Below, in pieces: positions 28,694 through 36,797 of a DNA stretch of 64,000 bases. Source of the stretch: Sphingomonas sp. H160509 (GTDB lineage: Bacteria; Pseudomonadota; Alphaproteobacteria; Sphingomonadales; Sphingomonadaceae); contig NZ_JAMXSR020000004.1 in assembly GCF_024124765.2 (NCBI RefSeq), forward strand, positions 1 through 64,000. The letters run 5' to 3'. The translations under genes were made by a program, and so were the position numbers. How positions within the stretch are numbered: the stretch's first letter is position 1; each line of letters begins with the position of its first letter. The notes under the pieces are model-generated. The model was not told the origin of the DNA. It did no database searches and saw nothing but the letters and a program-made list of their open reading frames with translations.

Positions 28694-28724
28694 CATTCCC
28701 GAAATTCGATCCCTCATGAGAATG
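28694..28724. repeat. 31-bp interspersed palindrome, intact copy
   Basis: CATTCCCGAAATT, then CGATCC, then CTCATGAGAATG. Related copies are at 47675-47705 and 57012-57042, plus one split by the IS1182 element (44064-44081 and 45741-45758). Confidence 0.75.
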
Positions 28725-28804
28725 CGGGATCGTACGAGAACGCCCACGTTCGGACGTTCTCAAACGCTCTTGCCCTGCCTATTAGCGGACGTCAGGATGC
28801 CGAA

Positions 28805-29668
28805 ATGACGAGAATCAAACGGCTGCTTCAATTGTCTTCGCTCGGTTTATCACTCGTAGCATCACTAATTTCAGCACCTGCGCAGGCGGCACCCGATCAG
28901 GTTAAGTCGGTATCCACGTCAGGGGCCGAAGACATCGTCGTGATGGGTACGACGAGAGCACGAATTAACGGCACAGTAAATCGAATGACTGCCGCTAATG
29001 GTGCGCAAATTCCGCGTTGGAACACCTCTATATGCATTGCCGTGCGAGGCGTGCTGCCAGACCGAGCCTACTCTCTCGCTGACACACTCAAACTGAATGC
29101 GCGAGCGGTAGGGGTGTAGTTGAGGGGCGGATCATGTTCTCCGAATGTCGAAATCTTCATTTCGGGACAAGCAGACGCGCTCGCGAGTCAGTTCTTGCGT
29201 CATCAACCCAATATGTTTCGGGACGTTGCCCGATACGGAAGACCGCGCTCGCGTGACCGGGCAGAACTGCTAGGTCCCGAACCGGTACGATGGACCGTGG
29301 GCACGGTCAGAGAATTGCGCTTGGGCGTCGCGTCTCGGCTTTCCCAACCATCGAGAGAAAACAAAGATCGGTTGCTAATAATTGTCGATTTACCTCGATG
29401 TGGCAATGTAACGTGGGAGCAACTCTACGCCTACCTTACTATGGTAGTGTTATCTAACCCCGAGCATACGAAAGATGGAACTAGTGGAACGATTATGTCG
29501 CTGTTCGATGTTGGTATGACTGAAGATAAACCCAACAGTTTAACTGACCTCGACCGCTTCCTGCTTAAAGCCTTGTATGCCACTGAAGAGCAGGTTCCAG
29601 CAATTTCCCAGTGGATCGCCATGACGGACTTCATTCTTCGTCAACGTGACAAACCTAATTTGAGATAA
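28805..29668 (+). pseudogene. Secreted hypothetical protein interrupted by an in-frame TAG
   Basis: ATG 28805 begins a signal peptide (LSSLGLSLVASLISAPAQAA). The mature part includes IPRWNTSICIAVRGVLPDRA. A TAG at 29117-29119 stops the frame, but the same frame stays open to 29668 and continues with CSPNVEIFISGQADALASQFL, RPVRWT-like and LIIVDLPRCGNVTWEQLYAYLTMVVL segments, ending LLKALYATEEQVP. The two halves together look like one ~287-aa family member that I recall only as a conserved hypothetical protein of sphingomonads. Unlike the other breaks in the window, this is a substitution and not an indel, so true inactivation is more plausible. Confidence 0.7.
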
Positions 29669-29792
29669 CTCGATCTGCCTGCTGTCTTCATTGATCAAAA
29701 TGCCGTTGTTGTAGGTTAGTCAGATGGTTCACAACGCGGTATCTTTTGCCCAATAGCGGACGGGCCGCTTTCCTTCTCATTCCGGACATTCA

Positions 29793-29820
29793 TGATGCAA
29801 AAATCAAAAGTTTTGCATCA
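29793..29820 (-). repeat. 28-bp palindromic site C (inverted)
   Basis: The exact reverse complement of sites B and H. It lies 49 bases past the 3' end of the S41 peptidase gene. Confidence 0.88.
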
Positions 29821-29868
29821 GGAATATTGGGACGATGACCACCGCTGCCGGCCAGCACGTCTATGATT

Positions 29869-30889
29869 TCATTGGTTGTGGTTGGCGCTGTCCTGCTGAG
29901 CGCACTGGTCTGCCAACCAGCGTTGCGCAGCAGTCTCTGTGCCCGCGGATCCTAACTGCTCGTCCGGCATAATTGCGCCGACGTAGTCCTTTCCCGTTCG
30001 GTCCTGAACGCTGGTCTCGGTTAGCACGAGGAATGCTCTATCTCTGAGCGGGTACACCTTGTTCGCGGTAGTAAGACCAGCGGAAGGCAACCCGAAAACG
30101 CGGGTATGAGGGCGCCCAATGAAAGCGATTGCCGCCATCTCACCGGAACTGGCTGTGCGCGGCCCGATCAAAATGGCGACGGGGGCAGAGGGATTGCTTG
30201 ATCTCGAAGGCAGGCGGGCTCGGTGGAAGCGCTTCGGCAGAAGGAAAGATATTCCCCATCGACCGGATCCATGCCTGCTTGGTGCCGTCTGGGAGAACAA
30301 AAAAACCGAATGGCGGTTTCCCGAGCAGAGGATCCAAACCCCAAAGCATTGGCCACATGTTGCCGCCGCCATTGCCTCTCAGGTCGATGATCCAGCCACA
30401 CAAGGGAGACTGCTCCATACGTAGGAGAGCGCCGCGCACTGATGAGGTGTATGCGGCTCCCAACGACTGCCCATCCGATCCCAGAGTATTTAACTCTGGA
30501 AGGCGAAGATAACCAAACCGCCCGTCCGTAATCTTTGATGTTGGCATCGGGGGGCTGACAGGTGATCTTTCGCTTGGCTTCGCAGACGCGCTGTCATTGT
30601 TGGTCGGAATAGAGGAGGGCTCAACCAAAAAGGAATGGGGTTCGCGCAGCGCTCCGAGGATAAAGCGTATTGCAGGATAGGTATCTGCAGGTCGCTTCGC
30701 GTCAGCCATTAAGATTTGCGCGCGCGGGACTAACTCCGCCCAATTTACCTGGCTGCGGTTGCGGTGATGCTGCCTGATTAGACCCAGAGCTTGCTGAAAG
30801 TACTTGTCGGCCGTGTCACTCGGCGCAGCGGGTTCCCCGGCCGCAGCCAAAACCACGCCAGCAGCGAGAAAAAACATCGCTTTCCGCAC
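29869..30889 (-). pseudogene. S41-family (C-terminal processing type) peptidase, single frameshift
   Basis: ATG 30889 begins a signal peptide (KAMFFLAAGVVLAAAGEPAA). A TSKITDGRFGYLRLPEL strand and the conserved WIIDLRGNGGGNMWPML follow in frame one. The catalytic region IGPRTASSGEMAAIAFIGRP (Ser within SSGE) is in a second frame (29869-30372). One base must be dropped near 30190-30200 to join SPPAFEIKQ to SNPSAPVAIL. The restored protein of ~338 aa lacks an obvious PDZ domain. S41 enzymes cleave proteins near the C-terminus in the periplasm. It is the only gene between palindromic sites C and D. Confidence 0.85.
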
Positions 30890-31460
30890 GGACTGCCTCC
30901 CCGTTTTATCTACATTATGCCGTCGAGAATTCCACGCGCAAGCATACTCGATCGCTATGACCTTGGCATTCCATCAATTGGCATCGCTTGGCCAAGGTCG
31001 CATTACAGCGATCCGACATGCATGATGCGAAAGTCACGAGTTTTGCATCACATTCGCGGCGAAAATCGCCGGCGTTAGAAATCTGCGCCGCCCGTCTGGA
31101 TCGTCTGCGCGGTGTTTCGGAACGGATGCCGGCTTGATGCACCCAATATATCCGCTTTCGGGTGAGCCCTACTTGGCCGCCGACCCGTTCAGTCGCTGTT
31201 GGGTACCCCGAATGCATTTGGGCCGGCCGGTCCGCCCTTGGCCTGACCACTGGGGGCGGGCCGTTACCTACTTGGGAACACTCGGCAGTACATGCGTTCG
31301 CATCGGGCCGATCCGTGCTCGCCCATTCAGACGGCAGTCGCCATTGCTCATTATATGGTGGATTGCGACGGAACGCCTTCGAAGCTGCCCGACCGCTCGT
31401 CACCGACGCCCGCTGATGACGGATGGGTGGTCGTGTCAGGCCGGCTTTCGTCAAAAGTTG
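30890..31460. other. Gene-poor stretch holding palindromic site D
   Basis: About 570 bases between the S41 gene and the recombinase stop codon. Mirror-image long frames on both strands have no motif. The only structure found is site D. Confidence 0.5.
31023..31050 (-). repeat. 28-bp palindromic site D (inverted, diverged)
   Basis: Read on the minus strand: arm TGATGCAAAAC, centre TCGTGA, arm CTTTCGCATCA. It shares the GT central dinucleotide with sites A, E and G. Confidence 0.8.
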
Positions 31461-32027
31461 TTAGGCGGGGTCCGCCCCTTGCGTTCGGTACAGCCGGGAT
31501 ATCGTCGCCTGATCGACACCAAATAGAGCTGCGACGGTGCGCTGCGTATCGCCATCAGCGAGCCGTTGTAGCGCCACCGCCTGCTGATGAGGGGAAAGGG
31601 CAGCGCGCCGGCCGAACTTCACGCCACGGGCCTTGGCTTGGACCCTACCGGCAGCGGTGCGCTCGCTAATACGATGGCGCTCGTAGCTCGCCGCCACACC
31701 CAGCACGGCAATGATAACCTCTGCGAATTGAGACGTGGTGTCCACCATCGGCTCTGCGATCGAGCGAAAGCCGGCACCGGCTTCTTTCACCGCATAAAGA
31801 ATGTTCAACAGGTCGCGGGTATTGCGGGCGAGACGATCGGTCGCCATCACCATCAACACGTCGCCGGCATCAAGCACACCGATCGCACGCTTGAGTTGCG
31901 GGCGCTCGGTCGTCCCGCCGCTGACTTTCTCCTGATAGATCCTCGTGCAGCCGGCTGCGCTGAGTTCGGCGAGCTGCTGCGCCAGGTCTTGACCGGTAGA
32001 TGAGACGCGTGCGTAGCCGTAAATCAT
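31461..32027 (-). CDS. Serine recombinase, resolvase/invertase family
   Basis: 188 aa from ATG 32027 (MIYGYARVSSTGQDLAQQL; a start five codons upstream is possible). The nucleophilic Ser is in ARVSS, and the second catalytic cluster is MVMATDRLARNTRDLLNIL. The long E-helix region follows, and a C-terminal helix-turn-helix (LADGDTQRTVAALFGVDQATISRLYR) completes a small resolvase. It should cut both strands at a ~28-bp crossover site. Site E lies 63 bp upstream, where a res or inversion site is expected. The frame is intact. It is the only gene between sites D and E, and could be the enzyme that acts on the eight palindromes of this zone. Confidence 0.93.
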   Translation of the reverse strand: MIYGYARVSSTGQDLAQQLAELSAAGCTRIYQEKVSGGTTERPQLKRAIGVLDAGDVLMVMATDRLARNTRDLLNILYAVKEAGAGFRSIAEPMVDTTSQFAEVIIAVLGVAASYERHRISERTAAGRVQAKARGVKFGRRAALSPHQQAVALQRLADGDTQRTVAALFGVDQATISRLYRTQGADPA

Positions 32028-32089
32028 GCACCGGTTGTGCATTGGATTTATGCATCACGGAAGCGCCTGATTTTCGACCGTTTTTATCA

Positions 32090-32117
32090 TGATGCAAAAT
32101 TCGTGAGTTCCGCATCA
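32090..32117 (+). repeat. 28-bp palindromic site E (recombinase-linked)
   Basis: Arm TGATGCAAAAT, centre TCGTGA, arm GTTCCGCATCA. The preceding 60 bp aligns gap-free with the region upstream of the recombinase remnant at 21828, so this is probably part of a res-like region with accessory subsites (GCATCACGGAAG). Confidence 0.88.
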
Positions 32118-32257
32118 AAACCATGCCGTGCTGAGTTTAGATGCGGTCGTTTCAGGTCAAGGCGTTAGCCGCCATTGGTGAGAGAAGCGCTTACGACCGA
32201 GCCGCCGCTAATCTATATGGCATGCATAGAGCTTGCATCGTGCTTGGAGGCTGACAC

Positions 32258-32737
32258 GTGATTTTCATTTTGATGCTTATTGCTGCGGCGACGGCGCTCT
32301 GGCCACCAGCTCAAGCCGATTGGCCGGTCGGCAAGAAAATCAAGCTAGCCGTGGTGCTGGAACCACGATCAAATAAACAAGGTATAGCTGAAGACTTTGA
32401 CGCAGCCGTTCGTATTACAAGCGTCGACAAGGTTGGACTCGATCCCGCCATGTCTTTCACTCGCGGTATAAGTTTGCAGGTTTCAACAATCGACGGGATA
32501 CCTGTCTTGCCTGTGTTTCCGCCGGCTGGATCACCGCCCACTCCGCCCATTACTGACACTACCTACTTGACGAAGGTAGGTCATGAAAAACCGATGTTGG
32601 TAAAGCTTAAAGAAAACCCCCCACACGATATTCCCTGGCGCTGGGCGATACCGCGTGCGCGCGATCGTTTCGATATTCGACTGGCGCCACAAGCCTGTAC
32701 GCTACGAACAGTTCACTTCACCCTCGGTCATAATTGA
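32258..32737 (+). CDS. Secreted protein of unknown function
   Basis: 159 aa with a GTG start, chosen because GGAGG lies 8 bases upstream. The N-terminal signal is IFILMLIAAATALWPPAQA. The mature part is beta-rich and Pro-rich in the middle (FPPAGSPPTPPITD), with one late Cys. No family is recognised. It is the single gene of the E-F interval. Confidence 0.65.
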   Translation: MIFILMLIAAATALWPPAQADWPVGKKIKLAVVLEPRSNKQGIAEDFDAAVRITSVDKVGLDPAMSFTRGISLQVSTIDGIPVLPVFPPAGSPPTPPITDTTYLTKVGHEKPMLVKLKENPPHDIPWRWAIPRARDRFDIRLAPQACTLRTVHFTLGHN

Positions 32738-32782
32738 TGTCAGCAATAGCTAACTGATAGCCGACCGCCGGGATCTCGTTCG

Positions 32783-32810
32783 TGATGCAAAACCTTTGAT
32801 TTTTGTATCA
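32783..32810 (+). repeat. 28-bp palindromic site F
   Basis: Arm TGATGCAAAAC, centre CTTTGA, arm TTTTTGTATCA. Confidence 0.85.
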
Positions 32811-32831
32811 GAATGCCCGTGTCTTTGCATT

Positions 32832-33095
32832 TCAGACGGTAGGCAGCTCGGGGGTAATCTGCTCCTGTTCGATTAATTTAGTAAGTCGGAGTCTACCAAA
32901 GAATCCGAAAGGCCAAACTGTACGATCAGGTAGGTCGATTCGAAGCCGATTTCGGTCTGTCGGTCGCAACGCTGCTATCAATCGAACTGCTTCGCGAAGA
33001 GTATCTGTGCATAGCAGATCCTCTTCGTTTCGGTATCTCCTAGACGCTCTACGCCGCCACAATAGCGCGCGATCGTCCCAAGGGATGTTGCACAT
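32832..33095 (-). CDS. Small hypothetical protein
   Basis: 87 aa, basic N-terminus, no signal peptide. GGAGAGG precedes the ATG at 33095 with good spacing, which favours a real gene over the longer overlapping plus-strand frame. LREAVRLIAALRPTDRNRLRI is likely helical. No family is recognised. It is the single gene between site F and the related palindrome at 33172. Confidence 0.5.
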   Translation of the reverse strand: MCNIPWDDRALLWRRRASRRYRNEEDLLCTDTLREAVRLIAALRPTDRNRLRIDLPDRTVWPFGFFGRLRLTKLIEQEQITPELPTV

Positions 33096-33171
33096 TCCGG
33101 CCTCTCCGTCTTTCAGAGCGTATCGTAGCCGCGATCGTCACCCCTTAGGTCGCACCATGCGCCGAAACCTG

Positions 33172-33203
33172 CGTTGCAAAATAGACCCCTTTTGCGACGC
33201 GGC
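33172..33203. repeat. Second palindrome family, copy 1
   Basis: CGTTGCAAAAT, centre AGACCC, CTTTTGCGACG, then CGGC. The GCAAAA...TTTTGC core and 11-6-11 layout resemble the 28-bp sites, but the outer arms differ. Confidence 0.72.
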
Positions 33204-33510
33204 TAACCGCTTTCGGGCTTGCGTAATTTGGAACCTGTCAGCGTTTTTTCGGTGGTGTCACTCGTGATGATTGGTTTGGGCCATGCCTTGGTACATCCAA
33301 ACCTTCGGCCCGCCGTTGAATGGCTCTGTAGGCCGTCAGAAGGATACAGGCGAAAAAGGGCTGAGCGCCGGCCGGGTACGCTACATGGCAAAGGCGCTCA
33401 GCATCGAGGTTAGGGAGGGAGAGTCGTCCCAGGCCTTTCTGGCAGAATATGGTTAACATTTAGATAACCTGCGACCGTCCGCCGAATTACTCGGCGAACA
33501 CATTGCAGGC

Positions 33511-33538
33511 TGATGCAGAATTTGTGATTTTTGCATCG
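33511..33538 (+). repeat. 28-bp palindromic site G (diverged)
   Basis: Arm TGATGCAGAAT, centre TTGTGA, arm TTTTTGCATCG. Confidence 0.8.
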
Positions 33539-33589
33539 TGGACGCGAAAGTTGGTAGACGAGCTTGACGCGCCGTGACTCTCAAGTCCG

Positions 33590-33949
33590 TCAGTTGGCCA
33601 ATCTTTTCCGCCGGACGACAACGTACAGCACGCTTGTTGCCAGCGTTACCGGAAGGGCACTGACCGAAAGCACGAGTACTGCAAAAACGAGGATGCCACC
33701 TCCGTCAGTACCCTCGGGGTTGCTCCGTGTTGCTACAAACGCCAGCACATTCATGATGAATGGCAAGAAAGCAGCCCCAAGCAGAATGGCAATAATGGAG
33801 CTATGCCCCATCACCCGCCGTCCTGCAGTCGCCATAAATCCAGCGGTGATTAGTGCCACGATAGCAGCCAGCAGTACCAAAGTGCCGATACCGTCACGGC
33901 CGGCAATGGTGTTTGGATGCGATAATGCAGACCAGAGCGCTTCTAACAC
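33590..33949 (-). CDS. Small integral membrane protein
   Basis: 119 aa with three predicted membrane helices (TLVLLAAIVALITAGFM, IIAILLGAAFLPFIMNVLA and ILVFAVLVLSVSALPVTLA) and a basic C-terminus (VVRRKRLAN), which suggests a cytoplasmic tail. No family is recognised. It shares the G-H interval with the secreted protein at 34040, on the same strand. Confidence 0.65.
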   Translation of the reverse strand: MLEALWSALSHPNTIAGRDGIGTLVLLAAIVALITAGFMATAGRRVMGHSSIIAILLGAAFLPFIMNVLAFVATRSNPEGTDGGGILVFAVLVLSVSALPVTLATSVLYVVVRRKRLAN

Positions 33950-34039
33950 GGCGTTCTCCGAACGTGAGGGCGATAAATCAGTCTGCCCGATAGCTAGCCG
34001 CTACGACCGAATTATTGGAACGGTAGCGCGTGCGTATTG

Positions 34040-34513
34040 CTACGGCGCTACACCTTCGATGTTACGATCGACCAGCCTCTGAAGCCGGCGCGCGGCGGGG
34101 GTGATGCATGACCAATCGGCAGGGGCGACCAGACGCCGCGCACCGTTGCGGATCATGATCACCGGGATCGGAGCGTTGGTGATGATGAGGTCTTGCAGTC
34201 GATGCTTGTGGCCCTCGCAATCGGGATAGCCCACGCCCTCGCGCAGCGCAGCGTCGAACGCGGAGCGGATAGCGGCAAGGCGAGGTGCGGGAACCGTGCC
34301 GCTCCGATCCTTAGGTTGAGGATAATAAGTGGGCCAAACAATCCCAGCCGGCGTCATGATCCGGTATCCGCCGCTAACTAGGTCGAGGGTCAGCCGGCGC
34401 GGCGGTGTGAATTCGGACAGTTCGACATCGATTTCGAGCGTGCGGGGTGCCGAAACATCCTTGGCCAATGAACCTTCAAGGGCGAGGACCAAGGTGAGGA
34501 TCGAAAGAAGCAC
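34040..34513 (-). CDS. Secreted protein of unknown function
   Basis: 157 aa with a short signal peptide (LLSILTLVLALEGSLA). The mature part starts with a beta-rich LEIDVELSEFTPPRRLTLDLVSGGYRI and carries YPDCEGHKHRLQDLIITN and WSCITPAA, two Cys that may pair. No family is recognised. It lies upstream of the membrane protein at 33590 on the same strand and downstream of site H. Confidence 0.65.
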   Translation of the reverse strand: MLLSILTLVLALEGSLAKDVSAPRTLEIDVELSEFTPPRRLTLDLVSGGYRIMTPAGIVWPTYYPQPKDRSGTVPAPRLAAIRSAFDAALREGVGYPDCEGHKHRLQDLIITNAPIPVIMIRNGARRLVAPADWSCITPAARRLQRLVDRNIEGVAP

Positions 34514-34618
34514 AGGCCATTCCTTCGCAGCGTCATTGCCGCGCAGACGATGTCACCTAAGCCTAAATGCGTCCAGATTTGTTCGGGGCGATTCCGGCCG
34601 ATCGCGTACCCGCCGACT

Positions 34619-34646
34619 TGATGCAAAACTTTTGATTTTTGCATCA
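34619..34646 (+). repeat. 28-bp palindromic site H
   Basis: Identical to site B over all 28 bases although 11.6 kb away. Confidence 0.88.
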
Positions 34647-34779
34647 CGAACGACCGAGATGAAGAAGTCAGCGGACAATCGCCCTAGCTCGAAAACTGAG
34701 TTGATCCGTTCGATAAAGGCCACTAGCTCCGCAAAGATGCACAGCAAAAAAGCGATCCAATATAGTTCGTAGTCTAATT

Positions 34780-35307
34780 GTGGCTTTTGGGATCGGGGGA
34801 AGCTTTATATTTGTCGTTAAGCCCGTAACTAATCACCCTGTGCCCGCTTGGCTGATTATCCCTGCCTGTCTCAGCATCGTATTAAATTGCGCTCTAATTT
34901 ACTCAATATTTCTTGATGTTCGCGAATCTGGTGCGATGAAGACAAATAGCCCGTTGACGTCAAAGCACTTTATACCGATAATATGTGTAGTTCTTCTGTT
35001 TCAGGCGCAGCTGATTATTTTGTCGTTTGGCGATCTACAACACCGACTATTAAATTTCTCGCTCATAGCACTGCCGATCGGTATTGGCATCCTGCTCGGC
35101 CAACGGGCGTTAGATGGTGGCGTTCGATTGTCTTTGATTTGGTTGCTGACGCTGGCTGCTTATATCATTCCAGCATCATTTCTTATATTGAGCCCACCGG
35201 AAACCGTAATTGCAAAGTTCGCCGTCTTGTCACCGCTGCTCTTTGGGTTGCCAGCTCTTGCTACATGGTTGGCAAGGCGTGTCTCTTGTATAAGCTCAGT
35301 TCATTGA
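34780..35307 (+). CDS. Integral membrane protein of unknown function
   Basis: 175 aa, GTG start. Five hydrophobic segments (for example VPAWLIIPACLSIVLNCALIYS, HFIPIICVVLLFQAQLIIL, LIALPIGIGILLG) give a polytopic protein. The coding is less GC-rich than the window average. It is the only gene between site H and the palindrome at 35341, continuing the one-gene-per-interval pattern. No family is recognised. Confidence 0.62.
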   Translation: MAFGIGGSFIFVVKPVTNHPVPAWLIIPACLSIVLNCALIYSIFLDVRESGAMKTNSPLTSKHFIPIICVVLLFQAQLIILSFGDLQHRLLNFSLIALPIGIGILLGQRALDGGVRLSLIWLLTLAAYIIPASFLILSPPETVIAKFAVLSPLLFGLPALATWLARRVSCISSVH

Positions 35308-35340
35308 CCGTATACAACGTCCACTAATGGGTGTCCCTGA

Positions 35341-35372
35341 CGTTGCAAAAGGGACCCTTTTTGCGACGCGGC
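35341..35372. repeat. Second palindrome family, copy 2
   Basis: CGTTGCAAAAG, centre GGACCC, TTTTTGCGACG, then CGGC. It matches the copy at 33172 in length and arms. Confidence 0.72.
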
Positions 35373-35501
35373 CCGTGCCAGCTTCGATTCTGGGAATAGG
35401 ATCAATTTCTAGACTGCGCGAGCCCTTAAAGACATTATCGCACCGAGAATGCCAGACGGGCAGACGGGGGGCCTTGAAACGATTTAAATTGCACCGGGGC
35501 G

Positions 35502-35624
35502 ATCCGCTTCCAGCGCCTCGTCAAATATTATGAGCGCTACGCCAAAACACTCGCAGCATTCAACGTCGTTGCCTTCGCCTGCCTCATGATGAAGCGGGCA
35601 GTTGCCGTTGCCGCAATTTCATAA
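35502..35624 (+). pseudogene. Transposase C-terminal remnant
   Basis: About 40 codons reading IRFQRLVKYYERYAKTLAAF then NVVAFACLMMKRA to a TAA. The pattern (aromatic/basic helix, then a hydrophobic helix ending MMKRA) resembles the last helices of IS5-type DDE transposases. The upstream part is missing, so this is an old fragment; the family is uncertain. Confidence 0.5.
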
Positions 35625-35901
35625 CCGCCTTTACCTGTGAGATTTCCGAAAGATTTGAAAAAAACCATGGCGATCCCAGCTTACGGCGCTCGCAAAGGCT
35701 TGGGTTTGGTCTCGAGCTCCCTTGGTACTCTCGTCGTCGGTGGTGATCGAGCTAGTGTTAGCGGGCGATGAACTGCCAGATTACGCCCAATATAAATGAC
35801 GGACGGTTACAATTAAGCGACAATCGGAGGGTCTAAAGCGGTAAATAGAGCGTTTATAGATTCGACCGGTTTAAAGGTCACGTCACTAGAAGGACAGACC
35901 T

Positions 35902-36240
35902 ATGCGTATTGCAACCCTTACTGCTATTGCCGCCATCACACTTTCGTCTGCGGCACTTGCACAGACCACTTCCACGGCGGGTGCTCCGACTACCTCAGCT
36001 CCTGCGACGACAACGCCAAATCCTGCGTCGCCTAGCACGTCCACTCCGCCCGCCTCCGATCCGGCAATGACCGCGCCCGATCCGATGGCGAGTGCCCCCC
36101 GCACCCGACCCGATGGCAAGTTCGTCCACATCGACCGATTCTACGATGACGACCCAGACCCCGGGCGAAACGACGGCAACGACGACCAAGACCAAGTCGA
36201 AGAAAAAGCGCCCTATGTGATCGACCCTGCATCAAGGTAA
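35902..36240 (+). CDS. Secreted Thr/Ser/Pro-rich small protein
   Basis: 112 aa. GAAGGA precedes ATG 35902. A signal peptide (RIATLTAIAAITLSSAALAQ) is followed by a low-complexity Thr/Ser/Pro/Ala tract to about residue 65, then an acidic tail (YDDDPDPGRNDGNDDQDQVEE). It is probably a periplasmic or surface-exposed disordered protein. A strong terminator directly follows, so it is a single-gene unit. Confidence 0.75.
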   Translation: MRIATLTAIAAITLSSAALAQTTSTAGAPTTSAPATTTPNPASPSTSTPPASDPAMTAPDPMASAPRTRPDGKFVHIDRFYDDDPDPGRNDGNDDQDQVEEKAPYVIDPASR

Positions 36241-36243
36241 CGT

Positions 36244-36276
36244 AAACCCCGGTCGCGCGAAAGCTGGCCGGGGTTT
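36244..36276 (+). terminator. Rho-independent terminator
   Basis: A 9-bp stem AAACCCCGG/CCGGGGTTT three bases after the preceding stop codon, ending in T residues. Confidence 0.85.
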
Positions 36277-36393
36277 GTATGTCAACGCTTGATGATCCAT
36301 TCTAGAATTTGAATTGGGGTTGAAGAGGGCATGCTACGAATGTTCAAAACGTAATCTAATTCACTTGTAAGAAACTAGCCACGCTCCTGTTTG

Positions 36394-36648
36394 TTACAAA
36401 ATAGCGGTCATGCCGAAAGTGATAATCGCCATTAAGATTATGAAGAAATAGCGAAACGGCCTCCACCGGATTATCAGATACAGACTGGTAACAGTCACTG
36501 CGGTGATCAAGGCAATTCCGGAAATTCCTCGAGCTATGCCCGTCGCCAGCCCATTTCCGGCCGCATCGCTACCACCGATCGTTACGTTCATTCCGATAAC
36601 CCCAACCAGGCAGCACCAGGCGAACATACCCCACATAGCGTATGTCAT
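36394..36648 (-). CDS. Small membrane protein with SDAAGNG motif (paralogue 1)
   Basis: 84 aa with an N-terminal helix (MFAWCCLVGVIGMNV), an external loop GGSDAAGNGLATGIARG and two further helices (IALITAVTVTSLYLIIRW, YFFIILMAIITFGMTAIL). The loop and topology match the proteins at 55154-55481 and 56385-56891, making an in-window family. The function is unknown. Confidence 0.72.
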   Translation of the reverse strand: MTYAMWGMFAWCCLVGVIGMNVTIGGSDAAGNGLATGIARGISGIALITAVTVTSLYLIIRWRPFRYFFIILMAIITFGMTAIL

Positions 36649-36797
36649 AGGGCGAGGTTTTCCACCGCGGGGATGGCGCTGATTCCGGAATATGATCAGA
36701 CATGGAATGGAGCATGTTACAGGTGAAGAGGGTGATCTACGCCACGATTATTTGACGGCGAGAAGGCAATAGGCGCGCGCAAGGAAAAGGGTAAAGC

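Larger units (their letters stand above)
33096..33589. other. Gene-poor stretch with two palindromic sites
   Basis: Holds the GTTGCAAAA palindrome at 33172 and site G at 33511. Short overlapping frames between them (33219-33459) show no motif. Confidence 0.5.
35308..35901. other. Stretch with palindrome and transposase remnant
   Basis: Contains the second-family palindrome at 35341 and a transposase tail at 35502-35624. The rest, including the promoter region of the gene at 35902, has no coding signal. Confidence 0.5.

Noticed and set aside
30915-31454. 179-codon leftward frame between the S41 gene and the resolvase
   Set aside because: Low-complexity basic composition, runs through palindromic site D and has no family features.
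21891-34646. Interpretation of the 28-bp sites as integron attC sites
   Set aside because: attC sites are longer and variable, and need a tyrosine integrase gene; none is present, and the nearby enzyme is a serine recombinase.
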